A stretch of DNA of 58,605 nt from Prochlorococcus sp. AG-315-D17 (GCA_003283685.1 QBWD01000005.1:1-58605), one strand, 5' to 3'. Counted from the stretch's first letter, positions 40,510-47,470 are shown. Translations and numbers: made by a program. The notes: generated by a model not told the origin, from the sequence alone.

Positions 40510-40742
40510 TCTTCTATATGGAGAATCTTTTTAAAATTATCTCACTTGTGTACTTAACCTCAATCAATTAGTTAATTTTTCTAAATGATAGAGAATTTTT
40601 CTTTTTGAATTTATTTTAGGAATAAGCTTTGAACAGCTCTGTCTACTTCTCTTGATTTCAAGATTATGAAAAATAGGCATTTTTTCTAGGTGGTAATACT
40701 CGGAATTTATAGCCAGTCTGGTTGTAATGGATTTCTTTTTAT

Positions 40743-40952
40743 ATGGAAAAGCTTTTTATTGTTCTCTTTGACTCTGCTAGCTGGATGACCTCCTATGGCT
40801 TTCTTTATTGTGTCCTTATTGTGGGAGCGCTATTAACTGCTGGAGTTGCTTTGTCTGCATTCTCATTTTATGAGGATTTCTATTGGGGAGATAAAAAGTT
40901 TAGAGATCAATTGAGATTTCATCCATCCTATAGAAGAGGGATGGATAAGTAA
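40743..40952 (+). CDS. Small membrane protein with basic tail (69 aa)
   Basis: An N-terminal segment, one strong span (YGFLYCVLIVGALLTAGVAL), and an aromatic, charged C-terminal part (FYEDFYWGDKKFRDQLRFHPSYRRGMDK). Well-formed codon use and a clear stop make a real gene likely, but the family is unknown to me. It lies between two oppositely oriented small membrane genes. Confidence 0.6.
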   Translation: MEKLFIVLFDSASWMTSYGFLYCVLIVGALLTAGVALSAFSFYEDFYWGDKKFRDQLRFHPSYRRGMDK

Positions 40953-41009
40953 AGTTAAATAGTATATGCATCAGTTGTAAGTATCTTTTTTCTTAATCGA
41001 GAATAAGTC

Positions 41010-41243
41010 TTAATCATTATTCTTCGGGTAAAGTTTTGCAATAGCATCATTCTGAACTTTTTTACGTTTATTTTCTTTCTTAGCCTCAGTAATTCTCCTG
41101 ACGAGTATTCCTGGTAGAAACCAAATAATTGTTATTACAACAAAAATAAATATAGGATTATTTATTGTCATATCCAATAAATTTTTTCTAAGTGACAATA
41201 AATAAGAATGATTTACAAATGAAAACAGAGAGCTCATATTCAA
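41010..41243 (-). CDS. Small membrane protein (77 aa)
   Basis: One central span (PIFIFVVITIIWFLPGILV) and a very basic cytoplasmic tail (RRITEAKKENKRKKVQND). A start at the internal Met before TINNPIF would leave a 53-residue single-span protein and may be the true one. No family recognised. Confidence 0.55.
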   Translation of the reverse strand: MNMSSLFSFVNHSYLLSLRKNLLDMTINNPIFIFVVITIIWFLPGILVRRITEAKKENKRKKVQNDAIAKLYPKNND

Positions 41244-41394
41244 TTTAATTCTTTTTCCTAGACTAATTCATATCATAGAATAATGCTTTTTTCTTGAAAT
41301 AAGATTTGCTAATTATAGTTGGTTGATTGATGGATTTAGAGAATTCTGAAAGATTCTTATGAATTAAATTTAAAATAATCTCTTCCATTTGAGT

Positions 41395-41631
41395 TTAGGA
41401 TTGTTCATCTAGGAAAATCTTAGATTCGTCAGCAATAACTTTCAAGTAATTATTCTTTGTATTACCTGATAGATTGTTATTAGGATCTTTACGATTTATT
41501 TTTATATCTTTACTAGACCAAGCTCTTTGATTCCTAAGGAGATTTACCTTGAAGAAGGAGATCGCCTTCTTTGAAACAATAAATAAAAATACTATTATTA
41601 AAATAACAAGTATTAATAATTGCATTAACAT
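41395..41631 (-). CDS. Small membrane-anchored protein (78 aa)
   Basis: N-terminal anchor (MLMQLLILVILIIVFLFIVS) followed by a polar, basic tail with KVNLLRNQRAWSSKDIKINR and a Asn-rich stretch. Single-pass, no recognised domain. One of the string of small membrane genes in this region. Confidence 0.55.
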   Translation of the reverse strand: MLMQLLILVILIIVFLFIVSKKAISFFKVNLLRNQRAWSSKDIKINRKDPNNNLSGNTKNNYLKVIADESKIFLDEQS

Positions 41632-41753
41632 AAAGAATATAATAATTAGATTATATGCTGTTTGATCATTTGTTTTTAGTAGTCAGATATAAATCTTGTC
41701 ATTAGTGCTAATCTCTTCAAGGATTGTCTACTATTTCTTTATTGGCTAAAAAA

Positions 41754-42095
41754 ATGTCTTTATTGACAAAATCTGAAAGATTAATTTATATAGTATCTAA
41801 CATAATAGTTATCCCAGCTTCTTTATTTCCTCATTTTGAGCTTTTTTCAAACATTTCTTTTGTTGTTGGCTTTTTCTTGTATAGTCCCAATCATTTTGTG
41901 TATTCCATAATTCTTTCGGTTCTATTAGTACTTAAAAATAATGCAAATTATAGATTTAGTCTATTGTTGAGGCAGAAGGGACCTGAAGAATCCAAGTCAG
42001 ATGTCGAATGCGTATATTTATACGCTAGGTGTACAATATTAAGATATTTTCTTGTTGCAATAGCAGCAAATAAGGTGATTTTAGTTTTCAATTGA
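41754..42095 (+). CDS. Hypothetical membrane protein (113 aa)
   Basis: From ATG 41754 the protein begins MSLLTKSERLIYIVSN and has several hydrophobic segments (IIVIPASLFPHF, ISFVVGFFLYSPNHFVYSII, and a C-terminal YFLVAIAANKVILVF), with a polar middle that contains two Cys (CVYLYARC). A TTG at 41724 is the alternative start. No family recognised. Confidence 0.5.
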   Translation: MSLLTKSERLIYIVSNIIVIPASLFPHFELFSNISFVVGFFLYSPNHFVYSIILSVLLVLKNNANYRFSLLLRQKGPEESKSDVECVYLYARCTILRYFLVAIAANKVILVFN

Positions 42096-42123
42096 AATAT
42101 TGATTGTTTTAAATTTGCAACTA

Positions 42124-42456
42124 TTAACTAAATATGTGTAGAAAACCATTTCTTTTTTGTTTTATTGGGGGATCAATTATTCCTGTATCTCGGTTCAATC
42201 TTTGTTTTATATCGTTAATTATTTGTTGACGTTGCTCTTCGTTGATTTCTGGGTCTAGTGATGCGAACCAGTTTTCAAGGTCCCATGATTGACTGCCACC
42301 TTTGTGAATTATTACTTTTACAATCCCTTCTTTTCCAGTAAAGGAATAAGTACCTTCAGGAAGGTTCTCAAGGTACTTATTCTCCATTTTGCTTTCTTCT
42401 GATATATCCCATTCACTTTTAATAATGAGCTTTCTTGAATAGTGTATATGAGCCAT
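42124..42456 (-). CDS. Hypothetical soluble protein (110 aa)
   Basis: Soluble and charged: a first half with beta-like pattern (GTYSFTGKEGIVKVIIHKGGSQSWDLENWFASLDPE) and a helical second half (INEEQRQQIINDIKQRLNR). No catalytic motif visible. An internal Met before ENKYLENLPEG is another possible start. It has the look of a conserved marine-cyanobacterial protein without known role. Confidence 0.55.
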   Translation of the reverse strand: MAHIHYSRKLIIKSEWDISEESKMENKYLENLPEGTYSFTGKEGIVKVIIHKGGSQSWDLENWFASLDPEINEEQRQQIINDIKQRLNRDTGIIDPPIKQKRNGFLHIFS

Positions 42457-42619
42457 TGATTTTGAGCTGTTTGGACTATTTCTAAATTACTTAAGAACTG
42501 TTTAGCTCATAAATACTTTGGCTGAAGTCCCTTTTGATTTCAATTATATGTAGGAATTATTATTTTTATTTGCTTTTGCTCAAGACAATGTAATCGTAAT
42601 ATGAAAATGATTATTTTTT

Positions 42620-42796
42620 ATGTGCCCATTTTCTAAAGAATTTTCTCTTCTTGCTAAAACATATGAGTATTCAGATTATTTAGAGGATTCAGATTGGAAA
42701 TTTCAAAAATATAACCTTGTTAATGCATTGGGATATTCTGATCTTTTAGAAGATACAGAGTGGGGAACACGATCAGATGATTTAGCTGTTGCTTGA
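42620..42796 (+). CDS. Small acidic hypothetical protein (58 aa)
   Basis: A 58-codon ORF: MCPFSKEFSLLAKTYEYSDY, then LEDSDWKFQKYNLVNALGYS and an acidic end. It is acidic, with two similar segments (YSDYLEDSDW and YSDLLEDTEW) that suggest an internal duplication. It converges with the next gene, with 5 bp between the stops. Confidence 0.5.
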   Translation: MCPFSKEFSLLAKTYEYSDYLEDSDWKFQKYNLVNALGYSDLLEDTEWGTRSDDLAVA

Positions 42797-42801
42797 ATTT
42801 C

Positions 42802-43302
42802 CTATTCAACGGCAATTAATTCGGATAAACTATCATGGCTTACCCATTCAAGTTTATGTTCCTCATTTGTGTTCCTAGCTAAAATAATAATAGGAAGTCG
42901 TAGATCAGTTTCATCGATAATCTTTCTATATTTTATTAATAGTTCGGCATATGTTTTAAACGTCCAGCCATTATTCCCCTTATGTTTCCAATTTGAAGAG
43001 TTCCTAAGAGATCTATGAAAGTCTTCTATTCCAAATTCATGCCAACATTCTTGAATAGCAAATAAAGGATCATGCCCTTGGTCTAATAGTTTTTGATATT
43101 GAATTAATTCCGGAGCCTCCTGAGAATTGTCTGGCTGAAGTTCTTTTGCTAACTCATGCAGAGTAACTTTTTGAAGCTTAAACCATGATCTATTGAAAAG
43201 AAATACTGGGAAATTCAGAGACCATTCATTTCCTTCAAGGTTCTCAATAGTAGATTTCAATTCAATTAAGTGTTTTCGAAGGAACTTGTATTCTTGTTTC
43301 AT
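42802..43302 (-). CDS. Hypothetical soluble protein (166 aa)
   Basis: 166 residues, soluble, helical and Trp-rich (EGNEWSLNF, LFNRSWFKLQKV, AIQECWHEFGIEDF, NWKHKGNNGWTFKTYAELLIKYRK). No known motif. Its ATG is directly preceded by a 9-bp perfect hairpin (43303-43326) whose loop contains an ATGAGG ribosome-binding-site-like sequence, so translation may be sensitive to that structure. Confidence 0.6.
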   Translation of the reverse strand: MKQEYKFLRKHLIELKSTIENLEGNEWSLNFPVFLFNRSWFKLQKVTLHELAKELQPDNSQEAPELIQYQKLLDQGHDPLFAIQECWHEFGIEDFHRSLRNSSNWKHKGNNGWTFKTYAELLIKYRKIIDETDLRLPIIILARNTNEEHKLEWVSHDSLSELIAVE

Positions 43303-43326
43303 TAATTACTTCCTCATAAGTAATTA
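43303..43326 (-). promoter_or_regulatory. Hairpin with Shine-Dalgarno in its loop
   Basis: On the minus strand, TAATTACTT, the loop ATGAGG, then AAGTAATTA immediately before the ATG of the 166-residue gene. The arms match perfectly (9 bp). The GAGG element sits in the loop, 9-10 bases from the start, which would expose it or trap it depending on pairing. Confidence 0.45.
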
Positions 43327-43426
43327 GTTTTAAATGTTTCTGGAGCGAACGTAATGCTTGGTAAACTCTAGATCTAATTTTAATTACTCTTAGTATATTA
43401 TGGCAAGGTTGGATTAATTGTATTAA

Positions 43427-43540
43427 ATGACTATGAACAATGATAGGCCTCCTTGGCTTAATTGGGTTTACCTTGCGATATTTTTATATTCTACCTTTTT
43501 CCTATTTAATTCATGGTCTAATTTACTTGAAACTAAATAA
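43427..43540 (+). CDS. Small single-span membrane protein (37 aa)
   Basis: Thirty-seven residues: MTMNNDRPPWLNWVYLAIFL, then YSTFFLFNSWSNLLETK. A short polar N-terminus, one membrane span and a charged end. The PPWLNW...IFLYSTFFLFNSW pattern looks like a real, conserved membrane peptide, but I cannot name it. It lies in the divergent spacer after the hairpin at 43303. Confidence 0.5.
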   Translation: MTMNNDRPPWLNWVYLAIFLYSTFFLFNSWSNLLETK

Positions 43541-43638
43541 TATAATAAAGTTGAGTTTTGAAAATAGATATTAGTTCTATATGAATAAGATTATTATATT
43601 TTAAATTTAATTTTTTTAAATTGATTTCCCTTCTCTTA

Positions 43639-43740
43639 TTATCCAGCGAAAACGGGAAGGCCAATCGTTGCAGTACTGATCAATGCTCCAGCAAAGAAAA
43701 GAAATGGTAGCAATGGGTAGTCTTGGATCATTGCAAGCAT
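43639..43740 (-). CDS. Small single-span membrane peptide (33 aa)
   Basis: Thirty-three residues: MLAMIQDYPLLPFLFFAGAL, then ISTATIGLPVFAG. Single hydrophobic span with conserved-looking Pro/Gly breaks. Upstream lies a perfect 12-bp inverted repeat (43757-43786). Related in style to the ORFs at 39050 and 44131. It resembles photosystem small subunits without matching any known one. Confidence 0.5.
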   Translation of the reverse strand: MLAMIQDYPLLPFLFFAGALISTATIGLPVFAG

Positions 43741-43756
43741 GTAAGTATTCTCTGTA

Positions 43757-43786
43757 GGTAATTATACCATACTGGGTATAATTACC
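43757..43786. promoter_or_regulatory. Perfect 12-bp inverted repeat containing TATAAT on both strands
   Basis: GGTAATTATACC, six bases, GGTATAATTACC. The arms are exact complements, and each strand reads TATAAT inside the dyad. It is 16 bp upstream of the 33-residue minus-strand ORF. No U-run follows, so it is more likely an operator or promoter dyad than a terminator. Confidence 0.55.
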
Positions 43787-44130
43787 TTGGTTGGGGTTGT
43801 TGTTGTTATAAGTTTCTTGTTTATTTTCGAGCGGTATTTTTCTAATTCTTAGAGTCGTTATTGCTTTTTGTAGTGTTGGTCCTTTCTTTGGTGGGTGTCA
43901 AAAAATTAATATCGTGTCATTGGTAGATTGGAGATCTACTGAGTGGCTTTCAAAGGTATTAAGTAGTTCTATTTCATTCAAGGAGAAAGAATTTAATCAA
44001 TAAAACTATTATTTGGGGATTGAGAAGGAGTTTGATATAACCTCAATTGCTAATTGGTCTTCTTTGAAGATCTCTCCATAAGCAGGCCATTAGATAGAAA
44101 AAGTATATGGATCGGTTGAAAATATGTAAG
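43787..44130. other. Intergenic region, no gene seen
   Basis: About 340 bases with a GTTGTT-rich start (43787-43810) and a small GTAGAT/ATCTAC dyad near 43926-43942. No ORF of coding quality on either strand. Confidence 0.45.
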
Positions 44131-44247
44131 TTATATTAAGCCTAGATTTCCAGCAGTAAAACCAATTGCACAAAAGAAAACAAATTCGACTAGGTCTCTG
44201 CTTCCAGAGGGGATTGAATTTAATGCAACGTTAATTCGTTGAGCCAT
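44131..44247 (-). CDS. Small membrane peptide (38 aa)
   Basis: From the ATG at 44247 the ORF reads MAQRINVALNSIPSGSRDLV and ends in one hydrophobic span (EFVFFCAIGFTAGNLGLI). A longer reading from 44322 (63 aa) is possible, but the extra N-terminus is a basic stretch without coding appearance. Same general type as the ORFs at 39050 and 43639. Confidence 0.45.
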   Translation of the reverse strand: MAQRINVALNSIPSGSRDLVEFVFFCAIGFTAGNLGLI

Positions 44248-44505
44248 TTGACCTTGTACTCGCAGGTAAAAAGAAAAGATAATAAATTTTCTTACTTGAT
44301 GTGATCTCTGGAAAGGAGTCAAGCCGTATTTTTATAATTTCTACTTATTTGGGCCCCGGCTTGGTTGGAAGCAATGAGTTTGGAATAGCTAAATTAATGT
44401 CTAGATTGTGCCAATGTTTATACCATCACTGTATTCAATAGTTGGTTGGATCTTGAAAATAGAGCTAGATTAATAGAATTTTTATTCTTTGATTCTTATC
44501 AGCCT

Positions 44506-44736
44506 CTAGTCGAAAATTCTTCCTCGAATTTGATCAAGAGATGGACCAAGCTTTTTCTCTTGTTTCGTAAGTGGAATCCAGTTCCAATCGCAACTAACAG
44601 TTATGAGGTAACCAACTAGCAAGTGCCAAAATAATATTGATAATGGATGATCTAAATGTGGAGCCAATATTAAGACCTCTTCAATTATCGGATGATAACT
44701 AATTAAGAGAAATATGGCGTGTGATCTGAAAAATAA
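44506..44736 (-). pseudogene. Membrane-protein-like frame without a start codon
   Basis: An open frame of 76 residues with strong coding character: LFFRSHAIFLLISYHPIIEE, VLILAPHLDHPLSILFWHLL, a hydrophobic span and a polar tail (QEKKLGPSLDQIRGRIFD). It is open only from a TAA at 44737-44739 and contains no ATG, GTG or TTG before residue 22. An ATG in another frame overlaps the beginning (MCNEIIIFQ), so a frameshift near 44736 would join them. Gene remnant or indel. Confidence 0.45.
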
Positions 44737-44890
44737 TTATTTCATTGCACATTTTTCAAGCTTAAAATGATTTGGGTTTCACCTTTTATTTGATTTAACA
44801 GCTTTGGTTTTAGGAATATATTTTTTGAATTGCTTTCGTATTTTCTGCTTCCTGTTACAAGTCAACCAATCTTTTCAACAGTTTCTTGTA

Positions 44891-45076
44891 TTAATCTTGA
44901 GTTAGCAGGAACCTAGCTATATCTAGAGTTTTGTACTGGTGTGTCCCGTTTTGAAAACGAACTTCCAATTTAGTTTTGCCACGGCGTTGCCCAACCCGAT
45001 AAGCTGAACCTAAGCTTAAATGGAGCTAGTCTCTCAGAGCTAGAATCCAGCCATCTTCGTGCTTACGTGATGACAT
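44891..45076 (-). pseudogene. Small gene with an in-frame TAG
   Basis: A frame from ATG 45076 to TAA 44891: MSSRKHEDGWILALRD, then TAG at 45026-45028, then LHLSLGSAYRVGQRRGKTKL and EVRFQNGTHQYKTLDIARFL to LTQD. Both halves are in the same frame and look coding, so this is probably a ~61-residue gene interrupted by one nonsense change. Read-through cannot be excluded. It lies next to the GGCGACAA repeats and the tRNA-Pro. No family recognised. Confidence 0.5.
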
Positions 45077-45092
45077 TGCCTGTACTCTTGCG

Positions 45093-45122
45093 GGCGACAA
45101 AGCGGCGACAAACGGGCGACAA
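45093..45122. repeat. Three GGCGACAA repeats at 11-bp spacing
   Basis: GGCGACAA starts at 45093, 45104 and 45115, exactly one helical turn apart, in a locally GC-rich patch, 95 bp upstream of tRNA-Pro. The arrangement is typical of binding sites for an oligomeric protein on one face of the DNA (recombinase, replication initiator or repressor). On the minus strand they lie just before the TAG-interrupted ORF. Confidence 0.6.
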
Positions 45123-45216
45123 GAAGCCCCCACGTGATCGCATCTGAGGCTTGTTGAATCAAGCAGCAAAAGCGTTGAAGACACTAACTTCAGTTACAGT
45201 CTTCAGTGTCAGTCAA

Positions 45217-45290
45217 CGGGGCGTGGCGCAGCTTGGTAGCGCGGGTGCTTTGGGAGCACTAGGTCGCAGGTTCGAATCCTGTCGCCCCGA
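45217..45290 (+). tRNA. tRNA-Pro (anticodon TGG)
   Basis: A complete 74-nt cloverleaf: acceptor CGGGGCG/CGCCCCG, D arm with AGCTTGGTAG, anticodon TGG in the loop TTTGGGA, and T arm GCAGG TTCGAAT CCTGT. Discriminator A, no encoded CCA. The same 3' end is repeated as a perfect copy at 47420-47465, so this gene is an integration target. Confidence 0.97.
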
Positions 45291-45291
45291 T
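45246..45291. repeat. Attachment-type repeat, left copy (inside tRNA-Pro)
   Basis: The 46 bases from the anticodon arm to the tRNA end plus one base, identical to 47420-47465. Direct orientation. Confidence 0.85.
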
Positions 45292-45319
45292 TGGGATCTC
45301 AAGGAATGAGTTTTTGGTT

Positions 45320-45342
45320 TGTATCCTAGTTGTATCCTAGGA
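45320..45342. repeat. Paired TGTATCCTAG repeat, left end of islet
   Basis: Two copies of TGTATCCTAG, 11 bp apart start to start, followed by GA, beginning 28 bp inside the left attachment copy. The same block, differing only in the one base between the repeats, recurs at 47307-47329. Confidence 0.8.
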
Positions 45343-45489
45343 ACGGTTAAAAGTTGATTTTGCTAGGCTTTTTGGCTTTCGGGATGTAAATATTTTTTAG
45401 TGTGTATATGTTTTCTAGGTTGTATAGTTGGATTTCTTTATTCCTGTCAGACTCAGATAAATCAATATTCCTCTTTTAGGAGATCCCTG

Positions 45490-46353
45490 ATGTTTAGGGG
45501 TAAGGAATACAAGGAAAAAGGTTTCTCTTTGATAGAGCTTGTTGTAGTAGTGGCTGTTCTTGGTGTCTTAAGTGCTATTGCTGTTCCATCGTTTAATTGT
45601 TTTCAGAGGAAATCAAAAGCAACTGCTGCGCTGTCAGCTATGAGGCAAATACAAAATGAGTGTTCAGTAAAACAAGCAGTTACTGGAAGCATAGGATCCT
45701 TTTCTGCCAGTAATCTTAAGTCTTATGAGATTCAATCAAATGGATCCAACAGTTGTAGTGGAGCATCAGGAAGTGGATTGATTAGTGCAATACCCGCAGA
45801 TACGAATGTATTCCCCACTTTTATACTTGATACAAGTACTAATCAATTAACTTTTAATTTCAAAGAAGAATTTGGGACTCAAATGAATCTTTGTATGAGT
45901 ATGATTTGCAAATCTGCAGACGTAGTAGTCGTTTCAAATCCTAATAACAATATAAATAATTCAACATATCCCGCGGAAATTGATAATGAAGATCATTGTG
46001 TGATGACTAGTAATCCTGACAGTCCGAATGGGGCGAAAGTATTGTGTGGAGCCGATGGATTTCACGCTAGTGAAAAATCATATAAATGGCACTGTCAAGG
46101 CGGTCCTGAAAATTCCTCTAATCCAGGTCATCATCAACAAATTTGTAAACGAGCTAAAGATTATTTTGGTTGCGAATGGGACTCAGGCAACGGCAATTTC
46201 AAATTATCCTCTAGCGGGAAAACTTGTGCAGAACTAATTAATGACTGGGATTGCGAGCAAGACTGGGAAGCTCTTAACGGTCCAGGTTCCACAGGAAGCA
46301 CATTTAGAGCTTGCGGGGGTAGTGATGGACAATATATAGATCCTCGAAGATGA
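45490..46353 (+). CDS. Prepilin-like protein with Cys-rich C-terminal domain (paralogue 1)
   Basis: The protein has a type IV prepilin leader: basic KEYKEKG, then FSLIELVVVVAVLGVLSAIAVPSF with the conserved Glu5 and the Gly-Phe cleavage site. The globular part has many cysteines, including CGADGFHASEKSYKWHC and FGCEWDSG, then KTCAELINDWDC. ATG 45490 puts the leader in the usual position. The longer reading from 45400 has an extra hydrophobic segment that does not fit. A secreted or surface filament subunit or minor pilin is expected, needing host PilD. Its stop overlaps the start of the next gene. Confidence 0.85.
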   Translation: MFRGKEYKEKGFSLIELVVVVAVLGVLSAIAVPSFNCFQRKSKATAALSAMRQIQNECSVKQAVTGSIGSFSASNLKSYEIQSNGSNSCSGASGSGLISAIPADTNVFPTFILDTSTNQLTFNFKEEFGTQMNLCMSMICKSADVVVVSNPNNNINNSTYPAEIDNEDHCVMTSNPDSPNGAKVLCGADGFHASEKSYKWHCQGGPENSSNPGHHQQICKRAKDYFGCEWDSGNGNFKLSSSGKTCAELINDWDCEQDWEALNGPGSTGSTFRACGGSDGQYIDPRR

Positions 46354-47255
46354 TTTTTTATAAATTGGCGATGAAATCAAGATGTAACCAAGAAGAAGGC
46401 TTTTCTTTGATAGAACTTGTCGTAGTAGTTACTGTCCTTGGCATTTTAAGTGCTATTGCTATTCCATCGTTTAATTGTTTTCAGAGGAAATCAAAAGCAA
46501 CTGCTGCACTTGCAGCTATGAGACAAATACAAACTGAGTGTATATCAAACAAAACAGACGATAGAGCTACTGTGAATTTCTCTCCAAGTAATCTTAATTC
46601 TTATCAGATTCAATCAGATGGTTCAAATAGTTGTAGTGGGGCCTCAGGTAGTGGATTGATAAGTGCAATACCTACCGATACAAACACATTGCCTACTTTC
46701 ATACTTGCAACGAATACAAATCAACTAAGTTATAACTTCAAGGGAGAGAGTGGAATTAGATTACAAGAATGTTTGAACTTGATTTGTGGAGGAACTACTA
46801 GAGGTAATAGTTTTATCGGTAATGAAAACGATCCAATTCCTACTTCTTATCCAGAGGAGATTGTCAGCGATAACTATTGCATTTCACATGGGAAAATTAC
46901 TGGAGGAAGGAAAACTATGTGTGGTGCCGATTCTCAGCATACCAATGAACAACATGCCCACTGGCATTGTGAGGAGGCTGATGATGGAGGCGATTGGCGA
47001 CATGTGACTGAGTGTGAGCAGGCTCAAAAAGACTATGGATGTGAGTGGAACTCAGAAAAAGGTAGATTTAATCTTTCCGAGGATGGAAAAACATGTGCTG
47101 AACAAATGAACGATACCGCTTGCAAGCCAACGTGGACTAAGCGCTTAGTTTGTGCAAGATTTCTCTTTTGGCCATCCAGCTATCGTGCCTGCCTTGGCCA
47201 AACGTCAGGATGCATTAAAGATTATGAGGATCCTCGTTGGGGAGCTGATGATTGA
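46350..47255 (+). CDS. Prepilin-like protein with Cys-rich C-terminal domain (paralogue 2)
   Basis: A tandem paralogue, 301 residues, beginning 4 bp before the stop of the first. The leader region is almost identical (EEGFSLIELVVVVTVLGILSAIAIPSF), and the SCSGASGSGLISAIP block is kept exactly. The C-terminal domain keeps the cysteine frame: CGADSQHTNEQHAHWHC, then GCEWNSEKGRFNLSEDGKTCAE and a further Cys-containing end (ACKPTW...CARFLFW). The distal part has diverged more than the leader. An internal ATG at 46371 is a possible alternative start. Confidence 0.85.
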   Translation: MIFYKLAMKSRCNQEEGFSLIELVVVVTVLGILSAIAIPSFNCFQRKSKATAALAAMRQIQTECISNKTDDRATVNFSPSNLNSYQIQSDGSNSCSGASGSGLISAIPTDTNTLPTFILATNTNQLSYNFKGESGIRLQECLNLICGGTTRGNSFIGNENDPIPTSYPEEIVSDNYCISHGKITGGRKTMCGADSQHTNEQHAHWHCEEADDGGDWRHVTECEQAQKDYGCEWNSEKGRFNLSEDGKTCAEQMNDTACKPTWTKRLVCARFLFWPSSYRACLGQTSGCIKDYEDPRWGADD

Positions 47256-47306
47256 GTTACTTAAACCTCTAGTGCTAATAGTCCTTCTTCCTTTCAAGTT
47301 AGGGCA

Positions 47307-47329
47307 TGTATCCTAGATGTATCCTAGGA
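47307..47329. repeat. Paired TGTATCCTAG repeat, right end of islet
   Basis: TGTATCCTAG, one base, TGTATCCTAG, then GA. It is in the same orientation as the left block and ends 90 bp before the right attachment copy. Confidence 0.8.
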
Positions 47330-47419
47330 GAAGTGTTTCCCACTATTAAACGATAGTCAACAGAGATGTGAAGGCTAGTTATAGCTTGAAAAAGCAGTTA
47401 CAGCAGGGGCTAGGGTGTT

Positions 47420-47465
47420 TGCTTTGGGAGCACTAGGTCGCAGGTTCGAATCCTGTCGCCCCGAT
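47420..47465. repeat. Attachment-type repeat, right copy (tRNA-Pro 3' fragment)
   Basis: Exact 46-bp copy of the tRNA-Pro 3' end, including anticodon loop, T arm, acceptor strand and one following base. Bases before and after differ from the left copy, which defines the crossover limits. Confidence 0.9.
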
Positions 47466-47470
47466 CAGTC

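Larger units (their letters stand above)
45246..47465. mobile_element. tRNA-Pro-targeted islet carrying two pilin-like genes
   Basis: The segment lies between the intact tRNA-Pro and a second copy of its 3' 46 bases. It contains the TGTATCCTAG repeat pairs near both ends and two adjacent prepilin-like genes, but no integrase. The tRNA terminator-like hairpin is found only after the right copy. This is the pattern of a site-specific element integrated at the tRNA 3' end. It resembles the integrase-bearing, tRNA-targeted elements reported for Prochlorococcus (tycheposons), here without the recombinase, so either a non-autonomous member or a decayed one. Confidence 0.72.

Noticed and set aside
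45400..45489. Longer N-terminus for the first prepilin
   Set aside because: It would place about 30 extra residues with another hydrophobic segment before the prepilin leader; ATG 45490 gives a normal short basic leader.
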